DNA from: Bdellovibrio bacteriovorus
GTDB lineage: Bacteria; Bdellovibrionota; Bdellovibrionia; Bdellovibrionales; Bdellovibrionaceae
Length of the DNA: 64,000 bases
NCBI RefSeq assembly: GCF_002208115.1
Contig: NZ_CP020946.1
Span: 930,001 to 994,000, forward strand
Direction: 5' to 3'
Shown here one piece after another: positions 39,766-49,179 of the stretch. The position numbers and the translations under genes were made by a program. The stretch's first letter is position 1. Every line of letters begins with the position of its first letter. The notes under the pieces were generated by a model, which made no database searches, was not told the origin of the DNA, and saw only the letters and a program-made list of their open reading frames with translations.

Positions 39766-40218
39766 ATGAAGCTCATCATTATTCTTTCGCTGATACTGTT
39801 AGGTGTTCAAAATTCCTATGCCGCTTGCGGTGATGAAACGGTTCGCGAGTTTGTGGGCGATGAGGCGGTGACGATGGCTTACAATGTTCGTTATGCGTCT
39901 TTCTCGAAAAAGAAAACCAGCGGGGACTATGTTTCGTGGTCCATCAAAAAGCTGGTGTGCGTGCAGACCAATCGCGGAATTCTGCCTGATACGATGCCGA
40001 CTTATTCCTGTTCCAGTCCCAGTGGCGTGGGAAAAATCACCGCCAAAGCCATGTGGGATTCCATGTCTGAACTGGGCGTGATGCCAGATGCGACGACGGG
40101 ACATGTGTATCACCAGGCCAAGGACATCAAATGCCAGGTTCACAAAGAGGGCGACGGCGGAACATCAGCCAATCCTCATTGTTGGGTTACGGCGGCTTGG
40201 GGAGATCAGTGCCCTTAG
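39766..40218 (+). CDS. small secreted protein of unknown function
   Basis: 150 residues from ATG 39766 (AAAGGGGGG upstream), signal peptide MKLIIILSLILLGVQNSYA. The mature part has six cysteines (ACGDE, VCVQT, SCSSPSG, IKCQVH, HCWVT, QCP), so it is probably disulphide-stabilised, and a central AMWDSMSELGVMPDATTGHVY segment. No family recognised. Its TAG stop interlocks with the TAA of the convergent YihY-like gene by four bases (TTAG). Confidence 0.68.
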   Translation: MKLIIILSLILLGVQNSYAACGDETVREFVGDEAVTMAYNVRYASFSKKKTSGDYVSWSIKKLVCVQTNRGILPDTMPTYSCSSPSGVGKITAKAMWDSMSELGVMPDATTGHVYHQAKDIKCQVHKEGDGGTSANPHCWVTAAWGDQCP

Positions 40219-41066
40219 GCCACGTGACGCTTTTGCAGGCTGGCACACAAAGCGACGCCGCCCAGAATCACGTACCACAAGGTCAGAATCCAAAGAAGTA
40301 ACAACGGCAGGGCTGCGAACGAGCCATACAGCTTGTTGTAAGCGAAGAATTTTTTAGCCAGAAGCACATAGCCTTTGTGAACTCCGAACAGGGTCACAGA
40401 GGCTAACAATGAGCTGATGAACGCCGCCTTGGCGCGCACGCGCACATCCGGCACCATTTTGTAAACCAGGAACAGCGTCCCCACCAGCACCAGGGAATTG
40501 GAAACGGTCGCCGGAATCACACGGTGAACGAACTGGAATTGCTCCAAAGATGTAAAGCCCACATAGATTGCCAGGAACACGGGGATCGCCAGAACAAGGC
40601 CCCAGTGATAGATCAGGCGCTTGTAAAAGGGTCGGGTGTTGCGCTGATTCCAGACACGGTGAATGCCCACTTCCATATCATGCAGCAGGCGAATAGAGGT
40701 AATAAACAGAAAGACGGCACCGGCGGTCCCCAGTTTTCCGGCGTTCACGTTTTTCAAAACGACTTTCATCATTTTCGTGAATCCGCTGCCTGCGGCTTCC
40801 TTCATGTTTGAAAGCAGCAAGGCTTCGACTTTGGGATAAAAGACCTCAAGGCCGCCGATAGACTGAAAGGTCGCCAGAACAACGGCGATGAAAGGGACCA
40901 AGGCCAGAGCAGTTGAAAAAGACAGGGAGGCGGCCACCAGTTGCAGCTCGCCATCGCGCATTTGTTGAATAGTGTCTTTGAGTACGCTCCAAAGTCGCTT
41001 AAACAAAATGAAGTCCAGTTCCGCGGTTGCCCGCTGCACATCCTGCGCGGATGCGCTTAAAGCCAA
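40215..41066 (-). CDS. YihY/BrkB-family membrane protein
   Basis: 283 residues. Six hydrophobic segments and the family motifs: LVAASLSFSTALALVPFIAVVL, GTAGAVFLFITSIRLLHDMEVGIHRVWN (the most conserved part), and NKLYGSFAALPLLLLWILTLWYVILGG near the end. The YihY (formerly RNase BN/BrkB) family has no clear function. The start is uncertain: TTG 41066 overlaps the preceding gene by ten bases, while GTG 41039 is an alternative. Last gene of a five-gene leftward operon with lipid genes, suggesting an envelope role. Confidence 0.9.
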   Translation of the reverse strand: MALSASAQDVQRATAELDFILFKRLWSVLKDTIQQMRDGELQLVAASLSFSTALALVPFIAVVLATFQSIGGLEVFYPKVEALLLSNMKEAAGSGFTKMMKVVLKNVNAGKLGTAGAVFLFITSIRLLHDMEVGIHRVWNQRNTRPFYKRLIYHWGLVLAIPVFLAIYVGFTSLEQFQFVHRVIPATVSNSLVLVGTLFLVYKMVPDVRVRAKAAFISSLLASVTLFGVHKGYVLLAKKFFAYNKLYGSFAALPLLLLWILTLWYVILGGVALCASLQKRHVA

Positions 41067-41962
41067 AATCTGTTTTTAACGGCAAAGTCGTTTCCTTGTC
41101 TTTCAATCTGAGCAGCATCGCAGTAAGGATCGTGCTCAAAGAAAAGATACCATGATTGGTCGGCCGCTTCACCTAGATACTTCTGTTTTTCTTCGATCAG
41201 AGTCAGCGGGTGCAGGTCGTAACCCATCACCCACGGCAGTTTCACGTGCGTGCTGGTGGGAACCATGTCGCCACAGTAAAGCAGTGTCGTTGTGCCGTCA
41301 GTGACTTTCACCACCTGCTGCGCCAGTGTGTGGCCGTTGCTGATAATGGCAGAAATGCCCGGAAGGAAATTATCTTTGGCGCCGTCCATGACGTTCAGAA
41401 CACCTGCATCTATCAACGGCTGAAAATTCGCAGCATAGTAGCTGGCTTTTTCGCGCACATTCGGATGGCTGGCGGTTTCAAGGTTGCCTTTTTGCACCCA
41501 GTACTTGGCATTCGGGAAGGTCGGGACCAGCTTCCCGTTTTTTTCGGTCGTAGCGCCGCCGGCATGGTCGAAATGCAGGTGAGTCAGAATGACGTGATGA
41601 ATGTCTTCCGGTTTCAAGCCATGGAATTGCAATGACTTCAGCAGGGACGGGCCGTCGGACTGGATGTTGAACAGGTCGGCAAACTTGCTTCCCATTTTGT
41701 CGCCGTATTTCGCAACAAAGTCGCCACCATTGCCGGTGTCGATCAGGATGTTGCAACCAGGGGACTTCAGCAGCAACCCGCGGGCTTCCATCGAAATGCG
41801 GTTCTTTTCATCCGGGGGATTGCTTCTTTCCCAAAGGACTTTGGGAACAGTTCCGAACATCGCGCCGCCATCCAGGCCGAAAAGACCTGTGGGGATCGGG
41901 CACACTTCATAGGGCCCGATTTTCAGCTTCTTGTTTTCAATTTGAATCGTTGTCTGGCTCAT
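41057..41962 (-). CDS. MBL-fold metallohydrolase
   Basis: 301 residues from ATG 41962 (GGAGG upstream), which starts inside the previous gene. The metallo-beta-lactamase fold shows as ILIDTGNGGDF, VILTHLHFDHAGG (zinc site HxHxDH), ISNGHTLAQQ, LLYCGDMVPTSTHVKLPW and the terminal FFEHDPYCD. Sequence features resemble lactonase/AHL- or quinolone-type members, but the substrate is unknown. Cytoplasmic. The context (PlsC, CdsA) suggests a phospholipid-linked or signalling hydrolysis, by inference only. Confidence 0.87.
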   Translation of the reverse strand: MSQTTIQIENKKLKIGPYEVCPIPTGLFGLDGGAMFGTVPKVLWERSNPPDEKNRISMEARGLLLKSPGCNILIDTGNGGDFVAKYGDKMGSKFADLFNIQSDGPSLLKSLQFHGLKPEDIHHVILTHLHFDHAGGATTEKNGKLVPTFPNAKYWVQKGNLETASHPNVREKASYYAANFQPLIDAGVLNVMDGAKDNFLPGISAIISNGHTLAQQVVKVTDGTTTLLYCGDMVPTSTHVKLPWVMGYDLHPLTLIEEKQKYLGEAADQSWYLFFEHDPYCDAAQIERQGNDFAVKNRFWL

Positions 41963-42707
41963 GAGGTTTTTCCTCCATCGGAACGGCTGGGAAAGCATCG
42001 GGATTGATCGTCAGCACCCAGCTCTTATAAGCAGCATACACCTCTTGGATCGGACCTGGGGGATGAACCGGACCTACGTGCAGGATCAGCTTTCCCGGGC
42101 GGGGCATGGATTGACCTTTAGGCCAAAGCTCCATCACGCCATCCAGATAGGTGAACAACAGCGGTGTCTGCGTGCGCTCTGAAAATATGGATACGCCACG
42201 TTTGAATTCCTGAATTTTACCGTCTTTGGAGCGGGTGCCTTCCGGGAAGATGATCAGCCACATGCGGGGCAGTTCAGTCAAAAGCTTCAGGATCAGATTG
42301 ATGGCTTCACCTTTACGGTCTTTGCGGTCAATCGGAATGGCGCCCAGGCAGTGCTGGGAAAAGAACATGAACACCGGGTTGCTGAAAAAATAATCCTTCG
42401 CCGCGGCGATGTACAGATTCAGCCAGTAACGTCTTGGGATGGAGGCTGCGATAGACACCGCGTCCAGATGGCTGGCATGGTTGCTGATGATGATCAGCTT
42501 CGGCTGGGTCTTGTAGATTTCCGCAAACGGGGTGCCGCGGACTTCCAGGCGGATATAGAACTTGTACAGAATGTTCTTCAGGATCACGGACCACAGAAAA
42601 CGCATGCACACACTGAAAAGATCAATGTGGCGGGTGAAAAGCGGCAGATGCTTCAGATAAGTGGGAAGCTTGGTCCACTGTTCGTTTTCGTAGTTCCAGT
42701 CCTTCAT
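41937..42707 (-). CDS. 1-acyl-glycerol-3-phosphate acyltransferase-like protein (PlsC family)
   Basis: 256 residues. A hydrophobic patch (FSVCMRFLWSVILKNILYKFYI) near 31-52 is followed by the acyltransferase block I ISNHASHLDAVSIA (NHx4D), block II-like LGAIPIDRKD, and block III FPEGTRSKDGKIQEFKRG. These define the PlsC/LPLAT family that puts the second acyl chain on lysophosphatidate. It overlaps the CdsA-like gene by ATGA and precedes the MBL gene, so phosphatidate made here could feed the CdsA-like enzyme. Substrate range is not settled. Confidence 0.9.
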   Translation of the reverse strand: MKDWNYENEQWTKLPTYLKHLPLFTRHIDLFSVCMRFLWSVILKNILYKFYIRLEVRGTPFAEIYKTQPKLIIISNHASHLDAVSIAASIPRRYWLNLYIAAAKDYFFSNPVFMFFSQHCLGAIPIDRKDRKGEAINLILKLLTELPRMWLIIFPEGTRSKDGKIQEFKRGVSIFSERTQTPLLFTYLDGVMELWPKGQSMPRPGKLILHVGPVHPPGPIQEVYAAYKSWVLTINPDAFPAVPMEEKPHEPDNDSN

Positions 42708-43648
42708 AGAATTACCGTCATCACGTAATAATAAATTGGCGCCACAAAGATCAGGCGATCCATGCGGTGCAGGAAGTCCCCACGGCCGATGATGAACGGA
42801 CCCACGGTTTTCATGCCCGCATCACGACGAACCACGGTCATCAGGTAATCCCCAACGAAACCACCCATGGACGCCACAAGCCCAGAGGCCAACCAGTATT
42901 TTTCAGAACCGTCCGGCAAAAGGAAGCGCATGCAACCCGCCAGGAACAGCGTCAGCAGCGCCGACACAATGGTACTTCCGACTGTACGTCGCGGGTTGAT
43001 ACCCGGGAACATTTTCCAGCCGCCGATGTAACGGCTGACTGCCAAGTTCGTGTTATCGCAGAATTCTGTCAGGATCACCAGGTACATCACCTGGAAAACA
43101 CCATTGGGCATTTTCATGATCAGGCCCAGATGCATGAACGACCATCCCAGGAAGATGAAAGCCAGCAACGTCAGGGAGATATACTGAATCATGCGCTTGT
43201 AAGAGTTCTTCACCAGCGGCACAAGGCAGGAAATCCCCAGCACCACCATCGGCATGGCATTGTAAATATCCAGACGGTCGTACCACGCGCAGACACCCAG
43301 TCCGATAATGCCCGCATAACAAATCATCACGAAGTAACTGCGATGGAACATCCCCATGATCTGGAAGAAAATCTTTGCGCCTAGAATCGCCAGGGCAGTC
43401 AGGGCCACCAAAGGCCAAGGCTCAGGCATACCCATGGCAAGAAACATCAGTGGGGCGGCAATCAGCCAGGATTTGATGCTGGCCCATGATTGAACAAAGT
43501 AATAGTTTTTCTGGCGGAAGAAAAAGACGATCAGGCCGGATGCAAAGATGATCGACAGAACGATCAGAACTGTCTGGCGGTAAATGTGGTTTTCCCAAGC
43601 CGTCGGCATGGCAATACGGATGGGAAGATCCAGATCAAAAAAATCCAT
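42704..43648 (-). CDS. phosphatidate cytidylyltransferase-like membrane protein (CdsA family)
   Basis: 314 residues with about eight hydrophobic segments. The C-terminal part holds the family signature: TVGSTIVSALL, FVGDYLMTVVRRDAGMKTVGPFIIGRGDFLHRMDRLIFVAPIYYYV, where GRGDFLHRMDR corresponds to the CdsA signature (G-x-GG-x-LDR-x-D). It would make CDP-diacylglycerol from phosphatidate and CTP. The ATG overlaps the TAA of the regulator gene (TAATG), and the stop overlaps the PlsC-like start. The signature is slightly altered (H instead of D before R), so it may be a divergent member with another substrate; the genome may have a standard cdsA elsewhere. Confidence 0.85.
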   Translation of the reverse strand: MDFFDLDLPIRIAMPTAWENHIYRQTVLIVLSIIFASGLIVFFFRQKNYYFVQSWASIKSWLIAAPLMFLAMGMPEPWPLVALTALAILGAKIFFQIMGMFHRSYFVMICYAGIIGLGVCAWYDRLDIYNAMPMVVLGISCLVPLVKNSYKRMIQYISLTLLAFIFLGWSFMHLGLIMKMPNGVFQVMYLVILTEFCDNTNLAVSRYIGGWKMFPGINPRRTVGSTIVSALLTLFLAGCMRFLLPDGSEKYWLASGLVASMGGFVGDYLMTVVRRDAGMKTVGPFIIGRGDFLHRMDRLIFVAPIYYYVMTVIL

Positions 43649-45006
43649 TACGAAGGTTCCTCTTCAATTTTGTAGTCTTTGATTTTCTTGTACAGGCTGG
43701 AACGCGAGATTTGCAGGATGCGCGCCGCCTCTTCGATGTCCTTGGTTTGTTTCAGGCAGGTCTTGATGGCGTGGGCTTCAAATTCCTCCACCAGCGTATT
43801 TAAACCCTTGTTGAAATCAATGACCGTGTAAGACGGGGCACTGGTTGCGGTGGCCGCAGGCTTCAGCCAGGCCGCCACATCCTCACCACGAATGAACGGA
43901 AGTGGGGATGTCAGGCTCAGTTGTTCGCACACGCGCTTGAGTTCACGCACATTTCCAGGCCAGTTGTATTTTTTCAAAGCCTCCAGGCCGTCTTCAGTAA
44001 AGGACTTGTTACGGCGCGGGCGTTCGGCATCCAGGAAGTGGGCTGCCAGTTCGTTGATGTCTTCAAGACGGTCCCGCAGCGGCGTCAGTTGAATGCGCTG
44101 GGATGCCAGACGATACAAAAGGTCTTCGCGGAATTCTCCGGCCGCGACCATTTTTTCCAGCGGCTTGTTGCTGGCCACGATCACGCGGGTTTTCACCTGT
44201 GTTGTTTCTTTGGCGCCCACTTTGCGAACTTCACCGGTTTCCAGGAAGCGCAACAGTTTTGCCTGCTGGGTCAGGGGCAGGGCCTCGATTTCATCCAGGA
44301 ACAGGTCGCCGCCGTGGGCCGCTTCAGTCAGGCCCACTTTGTTTTGATCTGCGCCCGTGAAGGCGCCTTTGATATGACCGAACATTTCGGATTCAAAAAG
44401 ATTTTCCGGAATGCTGGCAACGTTTACTGCGATGAACGGGCGTTCGCCCTCTTGTTCATGCAGCAGACGGGAAACAACTTCCTTGCCGCAGCCGGTTTCA
44501 CCCTCGATCAGAACAGGACTGGTTTCGCCACGCAGATCGGCAATGCGTTTTTTGATTTTTTGTGAAGCTTGGGAGGTTCCCACCCAACGCGTGGATTTGC
44601 GGTTGGCGGCAGGATCCACACTGCGCAGATCCCACAGGGCTTCGATTTTTTCCAGCACCAGCAGAATTTCTTCCGGCATCAGGGGCTTGGCCAAAAATCT
44701 TTGCGCTCCGGCTTTCAGACAGCTTTCCATCAGGGGACGGCTCAGGTCCCCGGACATCGCGACGACTTCCAGTTGGTTGTTGTGCTTGACCAGCTTTTCA
44801 ATCACTGTCGGACCCACGGCTTTGGTAGAGCCCGGCTCCAGATGCATATCGACGAAAGCCGCATGATAAAAACGCTCGTATTGAATGGCTTCCAAAGTGG
44901 GAGCTGAGAAAACCTTCCAATGGTTCGGCAGGGACAGCTTCAAGGACTGATGGATCAGTGGATCATCATCCACGATAAGTAGAGAGAATACTCGAGTTGT
45001 TGCCAT
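43648..45006 (-). CDS. NtrC-family sigma-54-dependent response regulator
   Basis: 452 residues. Receiver domain 1-115 with acidic D13-D15, phospho-acceptor D53 (FVDMHL) and K107. The AAA+ domain has Walker A GETGCGKE (169-176), the sigma-54 contact loop GAFTGAD (214-220), Walker B GGDLFLDEI (232-240) and the Arg region EDLLYRLASQRI. The C-terminal Fis-type helix-turn-helix is at about 420-446 (EEAARILQISRSSLYKKIKD). It activates sigma-54 promoters after phosphorylation. No sensor kinase gene is next to it. It heads the lipid operon and may be co-transcribed with it, which is unusual. Confidence 0.93.
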   Translation of the reverse strand: MATTRVFSLLIVDDDPLIHQSLKLSLPNHWKVFSAPTLEAIQYERFYHAAFVDMHLEPGSTKAVGPTVIEKLVKHNNQLEVVAMSGDLSRPLMESCLKAGAQRFLAKPLMPEEILLVLEKIEALWDLRSVDPAANRKSTRWVGTSQASQKIKKRIADLRGETSPVLIEGETGCGKEVVSRLLHEQEGERPFIAVNVASIPENLFESEMFGHIKGAFTGADQNKVGLTEAAHGGDLFLDEIEALPLTQQAKLLRFLETGEVRKVGAKETTQVKTRVIVASNKPLEKMVAAGEFREDLLYRLASQRIQLTPLRDRLEDINELAAHFLDAERPRRNKSFTEDGLEALKKYNWPGNVRELKRVCEQLSLTSPLPFIRGEDVAAWLKPAATATSAPSYTVIDFNKGLNTLVEEFEAHAIKTCLKQTKDIEEAARILQISRSSLYKKIKDYKIEEEPS

Positions 45007-45117
45007 AGGACTTTAGCATACCCCACAGCCCTTAATTAGCCATCATTAGCACGCCTCGTCACCACGAATAGTGACGAAGGACGGGAACAGAGTTACCATT
45101 TTTAGAGTGGAGGCCCT

Positions 45118-46323
45118 ATGAGCGCTCAAAGAATCTTGTTGGTTGAAAACATTCACACCGTCGCAAAGGAAAGGCTGGAGGAAGAAGGCTACAAAGTCGA
45201 TCTGATCGCTCATGCGCCTTCCGAAGACGAACTGCTGAAACTTCTGCCAAACTACGACGTGCTGGGCATTCGCTCCAAAACGGAAATCACAAAAAAAGTT
45301 CTGGATTCGAGCAAACATCTGGTGACCATTGGTTGCTTCTGTATTGGAACAAATCAAGTGGACCTTCTGACCGCGCGCGAGAAGGGGATTCCGGTGTTCA
45401 ATGCTCCTCATTCGAACACTCGTTCCGTGGCCGAGCTGGTGATCGCGGAAATGATTTCCCTGTCCCGTCAACTGGGCGACCGAAACACTCAAGCGCATTT
45501 GGGTGAGTGGGTGAAGTCAGCGGTGGGCTCTAAGGAAGTCCGTGGCAAAACTTTGGGGATCGTCGGTTACGGCCATATCGGAAGCCAGGTCAGCATCCTT
45601 GCTGAATCCATGGGGTTGAAGGTGCTGTTCTTTGACGTGCTGAAAAAACTTCCTCTGGGAAATGCCATGGTACAGAACACTCTGGATGATCTTTTGCGAA
45701 ATTCTGATTTTGTGACTTTGCACGTGCCAGAGACTCCTGAAACCAAAGACATGATCGGCGCCCGCGAACTGTCGATGATGAAAAAAGGCAGCTTCCTGAT
45801 CAACGCCAGCCGCGGCACGGTTGTTGTGATTGACGATCTGGTGAAATCCCTTCAGGAAAAACATCTGGCGGGTTGTGCGATCGACGTGTTCCCGGAAGAG
45901 CCGGCATCAAACAAGGAAAAATTCAAATCCCCGCTGCAGGGAATTCCCAACGTCATTCTGACTCCGCACATCGCAGGCAGCACAGAGGAAGCGCAGTATG
46001 CCATCGGCCTGGAAGTGGCCGAAAGCTTCCGCCGCTACCTGAAGATCGGCTCTTCGCCGGGGGCGGTGAATTTCCCGAATGTGGATCTGCCAGTGAAGCA
46101 GGGGACGTCGCGTATTTTGAACGTTCACCGCAATGAACCTGGTGTCCTGGGTGAAATCAATGGTCTTATTTCCAAGGCCGGTGCCAATATCGAAGGGCAG
46201 TACCTGTCGACAGATGAAAAAATCGGTTATCTGGTGATGGATCTGCATTCCAGTCAGGCGCACACGCTGGCGGCGGATATCGAGAAGCTGTCCCGTTCCA
46301 TCCGCACACGTGTGGTTTACTAA
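45118..46323 (+). CDS. serA: D-3-phosphoglycerate dehydrogenase
   Basis: 401 residues, ribosome binding site GTGGAGG. NAD-dependent D-2-hydroxyacid dehydrogenase fold: GKTLGIVGYGHIGSQVS, INASRGTVVV, AIDVFPEEPAS, and ILTPHIAGSTEEA with the catalytic His. The C-terminal part (about 325-401) is an ACT domain (LNVHRNEPGVLGEINGLISK), as in E. coli SerA, where serine feeds back. It catalyses the first step of serine synthesis from 3-phosphoglycerate. Length equals E. coli SerA type (410 aa). The stop interlocks with the convergent lipoprotein gene by four bases. Confidence 0.95.
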   Translation: MSAQRILLVENIHTVAKERLEEEGYKVDLIAHAPSEDELLKLLPNYDVLGIRSKTEITKKVLDSSKHLVTIGCFCIGTNQVDLLTAREKGIPVFNAPHSNTRSVAELVIAEMISLSRQLGDRNTQAHLGEWVKSAVGSKEVRGKTLGIVGYGHIGSQVSILAESMGLKVLFFDVLKKLPLGNAMVQNTLDDLLRNSDFVTLHVPETPETKDMIGARELSMMKKGSFLINASRGTVVVIDDLVKSLQEKHLAGCAIDVFPEEPASNKEKFKSPLQGIPNVILTPHIAGSTEEAQYAIGLEVAESFRRYLKIGSSPGAVNFPNVDLPVKQGTSRILNVHRNEPGVLGEINGLISKAGANIEGQYLSTDEKIGYLVMDLHSSQAHTLAADIEKLSRSIRTRVVY

Positions 46324-49118
46324 TTTTGAGTCGTCAGCGCTTTGACTTCTGAAGTGGAAAGCTCCTGATCAAAAATCAGGAGTTCTCTTATGTAGCCTTT
46401 GATTGGCAAAGTCGTCCCTGACGTCCCGCCTGAGAAAAGATAGGCATCCGCATTTGTGGAAGGCTCGTATCCCGATAGAGTTCCTGTTGAAGTCGTTGGG
46501 GTTGCTGTTGTTGCCGTGGAAGTGATCAGATTTCTTTTCGCCGACCCGCCAGTATTCAGTATCATCGCCTGGCCAGGCGAACTTGTGCTCAAGGCGGGGC
46601 CGCTGGTCGTTTCTAGTGTAGAGGAGTTCAGTGCTGAAGTGACTGTCCAGGCACCTCCGGCCGTGCGACCAATTTCAAACCCTTCCAGCCCCAGGGCCTC
46701 TTTTTTTCCAAATGACAAAAGTGAAGCTGCGGTCGCCTGGGTGGTAAAGGTAAAATGTGTATAAACCGTCATCGCAGTTGGCGTCGGAAAATCAGGAACA
46801 GTCATGGAATCATCAACACCATCGGCTGTGATGCGCAGAATTCCGCCGGACAGGGTGACGACGGGCTGGCGATTCGGATCTGTCTGGTAGGCGTGTTTTC
46901 CCTGAGAACCCTGGTCGTACCATGTCACCAAACGTCCGGTCGTGCCCGCAAAGGTTGTTAAATACGGGTCGACCATTCCATGTGAATCAAAATAGATGTC
47001 AGTGGTGTTATTGTCGGAGATGCGACGTACCGTCAGTGCCGGACCAGAATAGTTGCCACGTTTTCTCCAGGAGTAGATTCGGCTCGGAGTCGGCAGGGCC
47101 TGCATGCTGATGTTCAGAGTGCGGGTTGCTTGGCCGTCAGTGGCATTCAGCAGGATACCGGATTGTCCGTAGATTCCGGGGCTGGATGCAATTGAAACAG
47201 AACAATTCAGTCCTGAACCACCCATAGAGATATTTCCGTTGGGTATGACTCCGGTGTTTGAGCTGGTCGCAGAGGTGCCACTGCAGTCAATGGTGTCTTC
47301 GGGATCCGGGTCCGCAATAGTGAATTTTCTGGTGTAGGTGTCACCAAAAGTAACGGCATTAAAGGCTGTGTTTATGGCCAATGCCGGACCTTGTATCGTG
47401 ATGTTTGGCTGCGTGCTGACAGGAGTGGCGGATTGGCTTGCAGAGGCGGTGGTCCCATATGCATTTACAGCTTCAGCGCGGAAATAGTAAAGGGTGCCAT
47501 TGGTCAGATTTTCGACAATGTACGGTGAGGTGGCAGAGGTTGAAGCCACAGTTGTGGGTGGATTCGTGGTGCCATATTTAACCGTGAATGAGTTTGAGCC
47601 ACTTCCGCCGGTCCAAGTGAGTGTGATCTTTTTGTTGCCAATACTGCCGCCTGTAATCGAAGAAAGTGTAACGGCCGCCGGCGCGGCAAGATTGCAGGAG
47701 ATATTGCTGGTGGCAGGACCTGTGCCGACAGAATTGATGGCTTCAATCGTGTAATTGTAAGTCCCGCCGGAAAGACCTTCTTCCGAGCAGGTTCTGGTTG
47801 ATATGTTTTCACAAATAACAACATTCACACTTGGATTCACAATGCGGCGAACGGTGTAGGTGATCGGCGGGGCACCGCTGGCCGGGGGCATCCAGTTCAA
47901 GGTGCATTTGCCAACCTCGGGAACTGTCACCGTCGGACTCAGTGGCACTGTCGGGGGAATGTTCGGAGTGGCGCTGAGTGTGTTAGTGGAATTTTTTGAT
48001 CCCTGCGCATTGGTCGCCGTCACCGAGAAGTGATAAGGAACCATGTTCGTCAGGCCAGTCACCGTGTACGGTGATGTGGCGGCCGCAGAGGCGACGGTTG
48101 AAATATCACCGGCACTGGTGCCGTAACGAACGGTGTAAGCAGTGGCAAGACTGCTGGCTTCCCAGGTCAGTGCCACGGTTCCATTGCCCGGAGAAGCCGT
48201 CAGCATCTGGAAAGCTCCTGGCAGGCCCACACTACACGACACGGCGCTTGATTTGGCCCCGGTGCCAGAGGTGTTGGTGGCCTCCACTGTGTATTCGTAA
48301 GTGCCAGCGGCAATGGTTTCTTCGCAAGTCAAAAGGGGAGTGTTAGTACAAACTGCAACGTCAGTGGTGGGGCTGGTGATGCGACGGACGGTGTACAGGA
48401 AGGGAGCCGTTCCAGTTGTCGGTGCTTCCCAGGTAAGTGTGCATTTGCTGGAGTCTGCCGTCGCCGTCAGGTTCAGGGGGGCGGACGGCGGAGGGCTGGG
48501 TGTGGCGCTCAGGGTGTTCGTTGAAGTGGCTGTGCCGGCGGCGTTTTTCGCAGTGACCGAGAAGTGGTAGGTCGTGCCGTTGGTCAGGGCAGTGATGGTC
48601 TTCGCCGTTGTCAGCGAGGTCCCGGCCGAGGTGGTGATGTTGCTTGCGCTGGTGCCGTACATCACGGTGTAGGACGAAGCTTCCGGGCTGGCGTCCCAGG
48701 TCAGCGTCACTTCGGTGTTTCCTGGGATCACAGTCTGCAACTCAAAGGCGCCGGGCGCGCCCATGTACGGATAACTTTTTTCAGAGGTGGAATCCACCGT
48801 GCCGATATCATTGCTGGCCGTGACGCGGAAATAGTAAGTCGTGCCCGGCACAAGTCCGCTTTCAATCACCACCGGGGATTTGGTGGCTTTGATGGAATTG
48901 GTGTAAGTACCAGCGGCAGTTCCGTATTTCAGTTCGTAAGAAGAAGCGCCTTTGGATGTGCTCCAGGAAACCAGCAACTGGTGATCAAAACGCTGAATGG
49001 TCGCAAGATTGAATGCGCCCGGAGCTTCGCTGGAAGGTTGATTTAACGGATCTTCCTCACCCAGAGGTTTGGTACACGAAACGCACAACAAAAATAGAAG
49101 AAGTATAAACTTACGCAC
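46320..49118 (-). CDS. large fibronectin-III lipoprotein with arabinofuranosidase-B-like C-terminal domain
   Basis: 932 residues from GTG 49118. Lipoprotein signal MRKFILLLFLLCVSC with the lipobox cysteine at 15. At least six fibronectin type III-like modules of about 85-95 residues follow, each ending with a YxFxVxAxN-type strand. Modules 2 and 4 are cysteine-free, 3 and 5 carry four cysteines each; 2-3 and 4-5 look like a duplicated pair. A cadherin-like module with DPDPEDTIDC follows near 575-680. The last 250 residues start with the YSGPALTVRRISDNNTTDIYF and VTWYDQGSQGKHAYQ patterns, which recall the catalytic domain of alpha-L-arabinofuranosidase B/concanavalin-like lectins. A surface adhesin or glycan-binding protein is inferred. 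Confidence 0.85.
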   Translation of the reverse strand: MRKFILLLFLLCVSCTKPLGEEDPLNQPSSEAPGAFNLATIQRFDHQLLVSWSTSKGASSYELKYGTAAGTYTNSIKATKSPVVIESGLVPGTTYYFRVTASNDIGTVDSTSEKSYPYMGAPGAFELQTVIPGNTEVTLTWDASPEASSYTVMYGTSASNITTSAGTSLTTAKTITALTNGTTYHFSVTAKNAAGTATSTNTLSATPSPPPSAPLNLTATADSSKCTLTWEAPTTGTAPFLYTVRRITSPTTDVAVCTNTPLLTCEETIAAGTYEYTVEATNTSGTGAKSSAVSCSVGLPGAFQMLTASPGNGTVALTWEASSLATAYTVRYGTSAGDISTVASAAATSPYTVTGLTNMVPYHFSVTATNAQGSKNSTNTLSATPNIPPTVPLSPTVTVPEVGKCTLNWMPPASGAPPITYTVRRIVNPSVNVVICENISTRTCSEEGLSGGTYNYTIEAINSVGTGPATSNISCNLAAPAAVTLSSITGGSIGNKKITLTWTGGSGSNSFTVKYGTTNPPTTVASTSATSPYIVENLTNGTLYYFRAEAVNAYGTTASASQSATPVSTQPNITIQGPALAINTAFNAVTFGDTYTRKFTIADPDPEDTIDCSGTSATSSNTGVIPNGNISMGGSGLNCSVSIASSPGIYGQSGILLNATDGQATRTLNISMQALPTPSRIYSWRKRGNYSGPALTVRRISDNNTTDIYFDSHGMVDPYLTTFAGTTGRLVTWYDQGSQGKHAYQTDPNRQPVVTLSGGILRITADGVDDSMTVPDFPTPTAMTVYTHFTFTTQATAASLLSFGKKEALGLEGFEIGRTAGGAWTVTSALNSSTLETTSGPALSTSSPGQAMILNTGGSAKRNLITSTATTATPTTSTGTLSGYEPSTNADAYLFSGGTSGTTLPIKGYIRELLIFDQELSTSEVKALTTQN
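46362..46382 (+). terminator. possible serA terminator inside the convergent lipoprotein coding region
   Basis: CTCCTGA (46362-46368) and TCAGGAG (46376-46382) pair around TCAAAAA, followed by TTCTCTT. It lies about 40 bases into the convergent gene; the T tract is interrupted, so it is weaker than the one at 18423. Confidence 0.45.
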
Positions 49119-49179
49119 AGCTCTTTCAGTCTATCAGTGCAGACGGGAAAGAGCCATGGCAGCAGGTCCTAGGGTGGGT

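Noticed and set aside
45046-45498. 150-residue leftward frame overlapping the serA start
   Set aside because: serA has a ribosome binding site and full motifs on the plus strand; this frame is its antisense.
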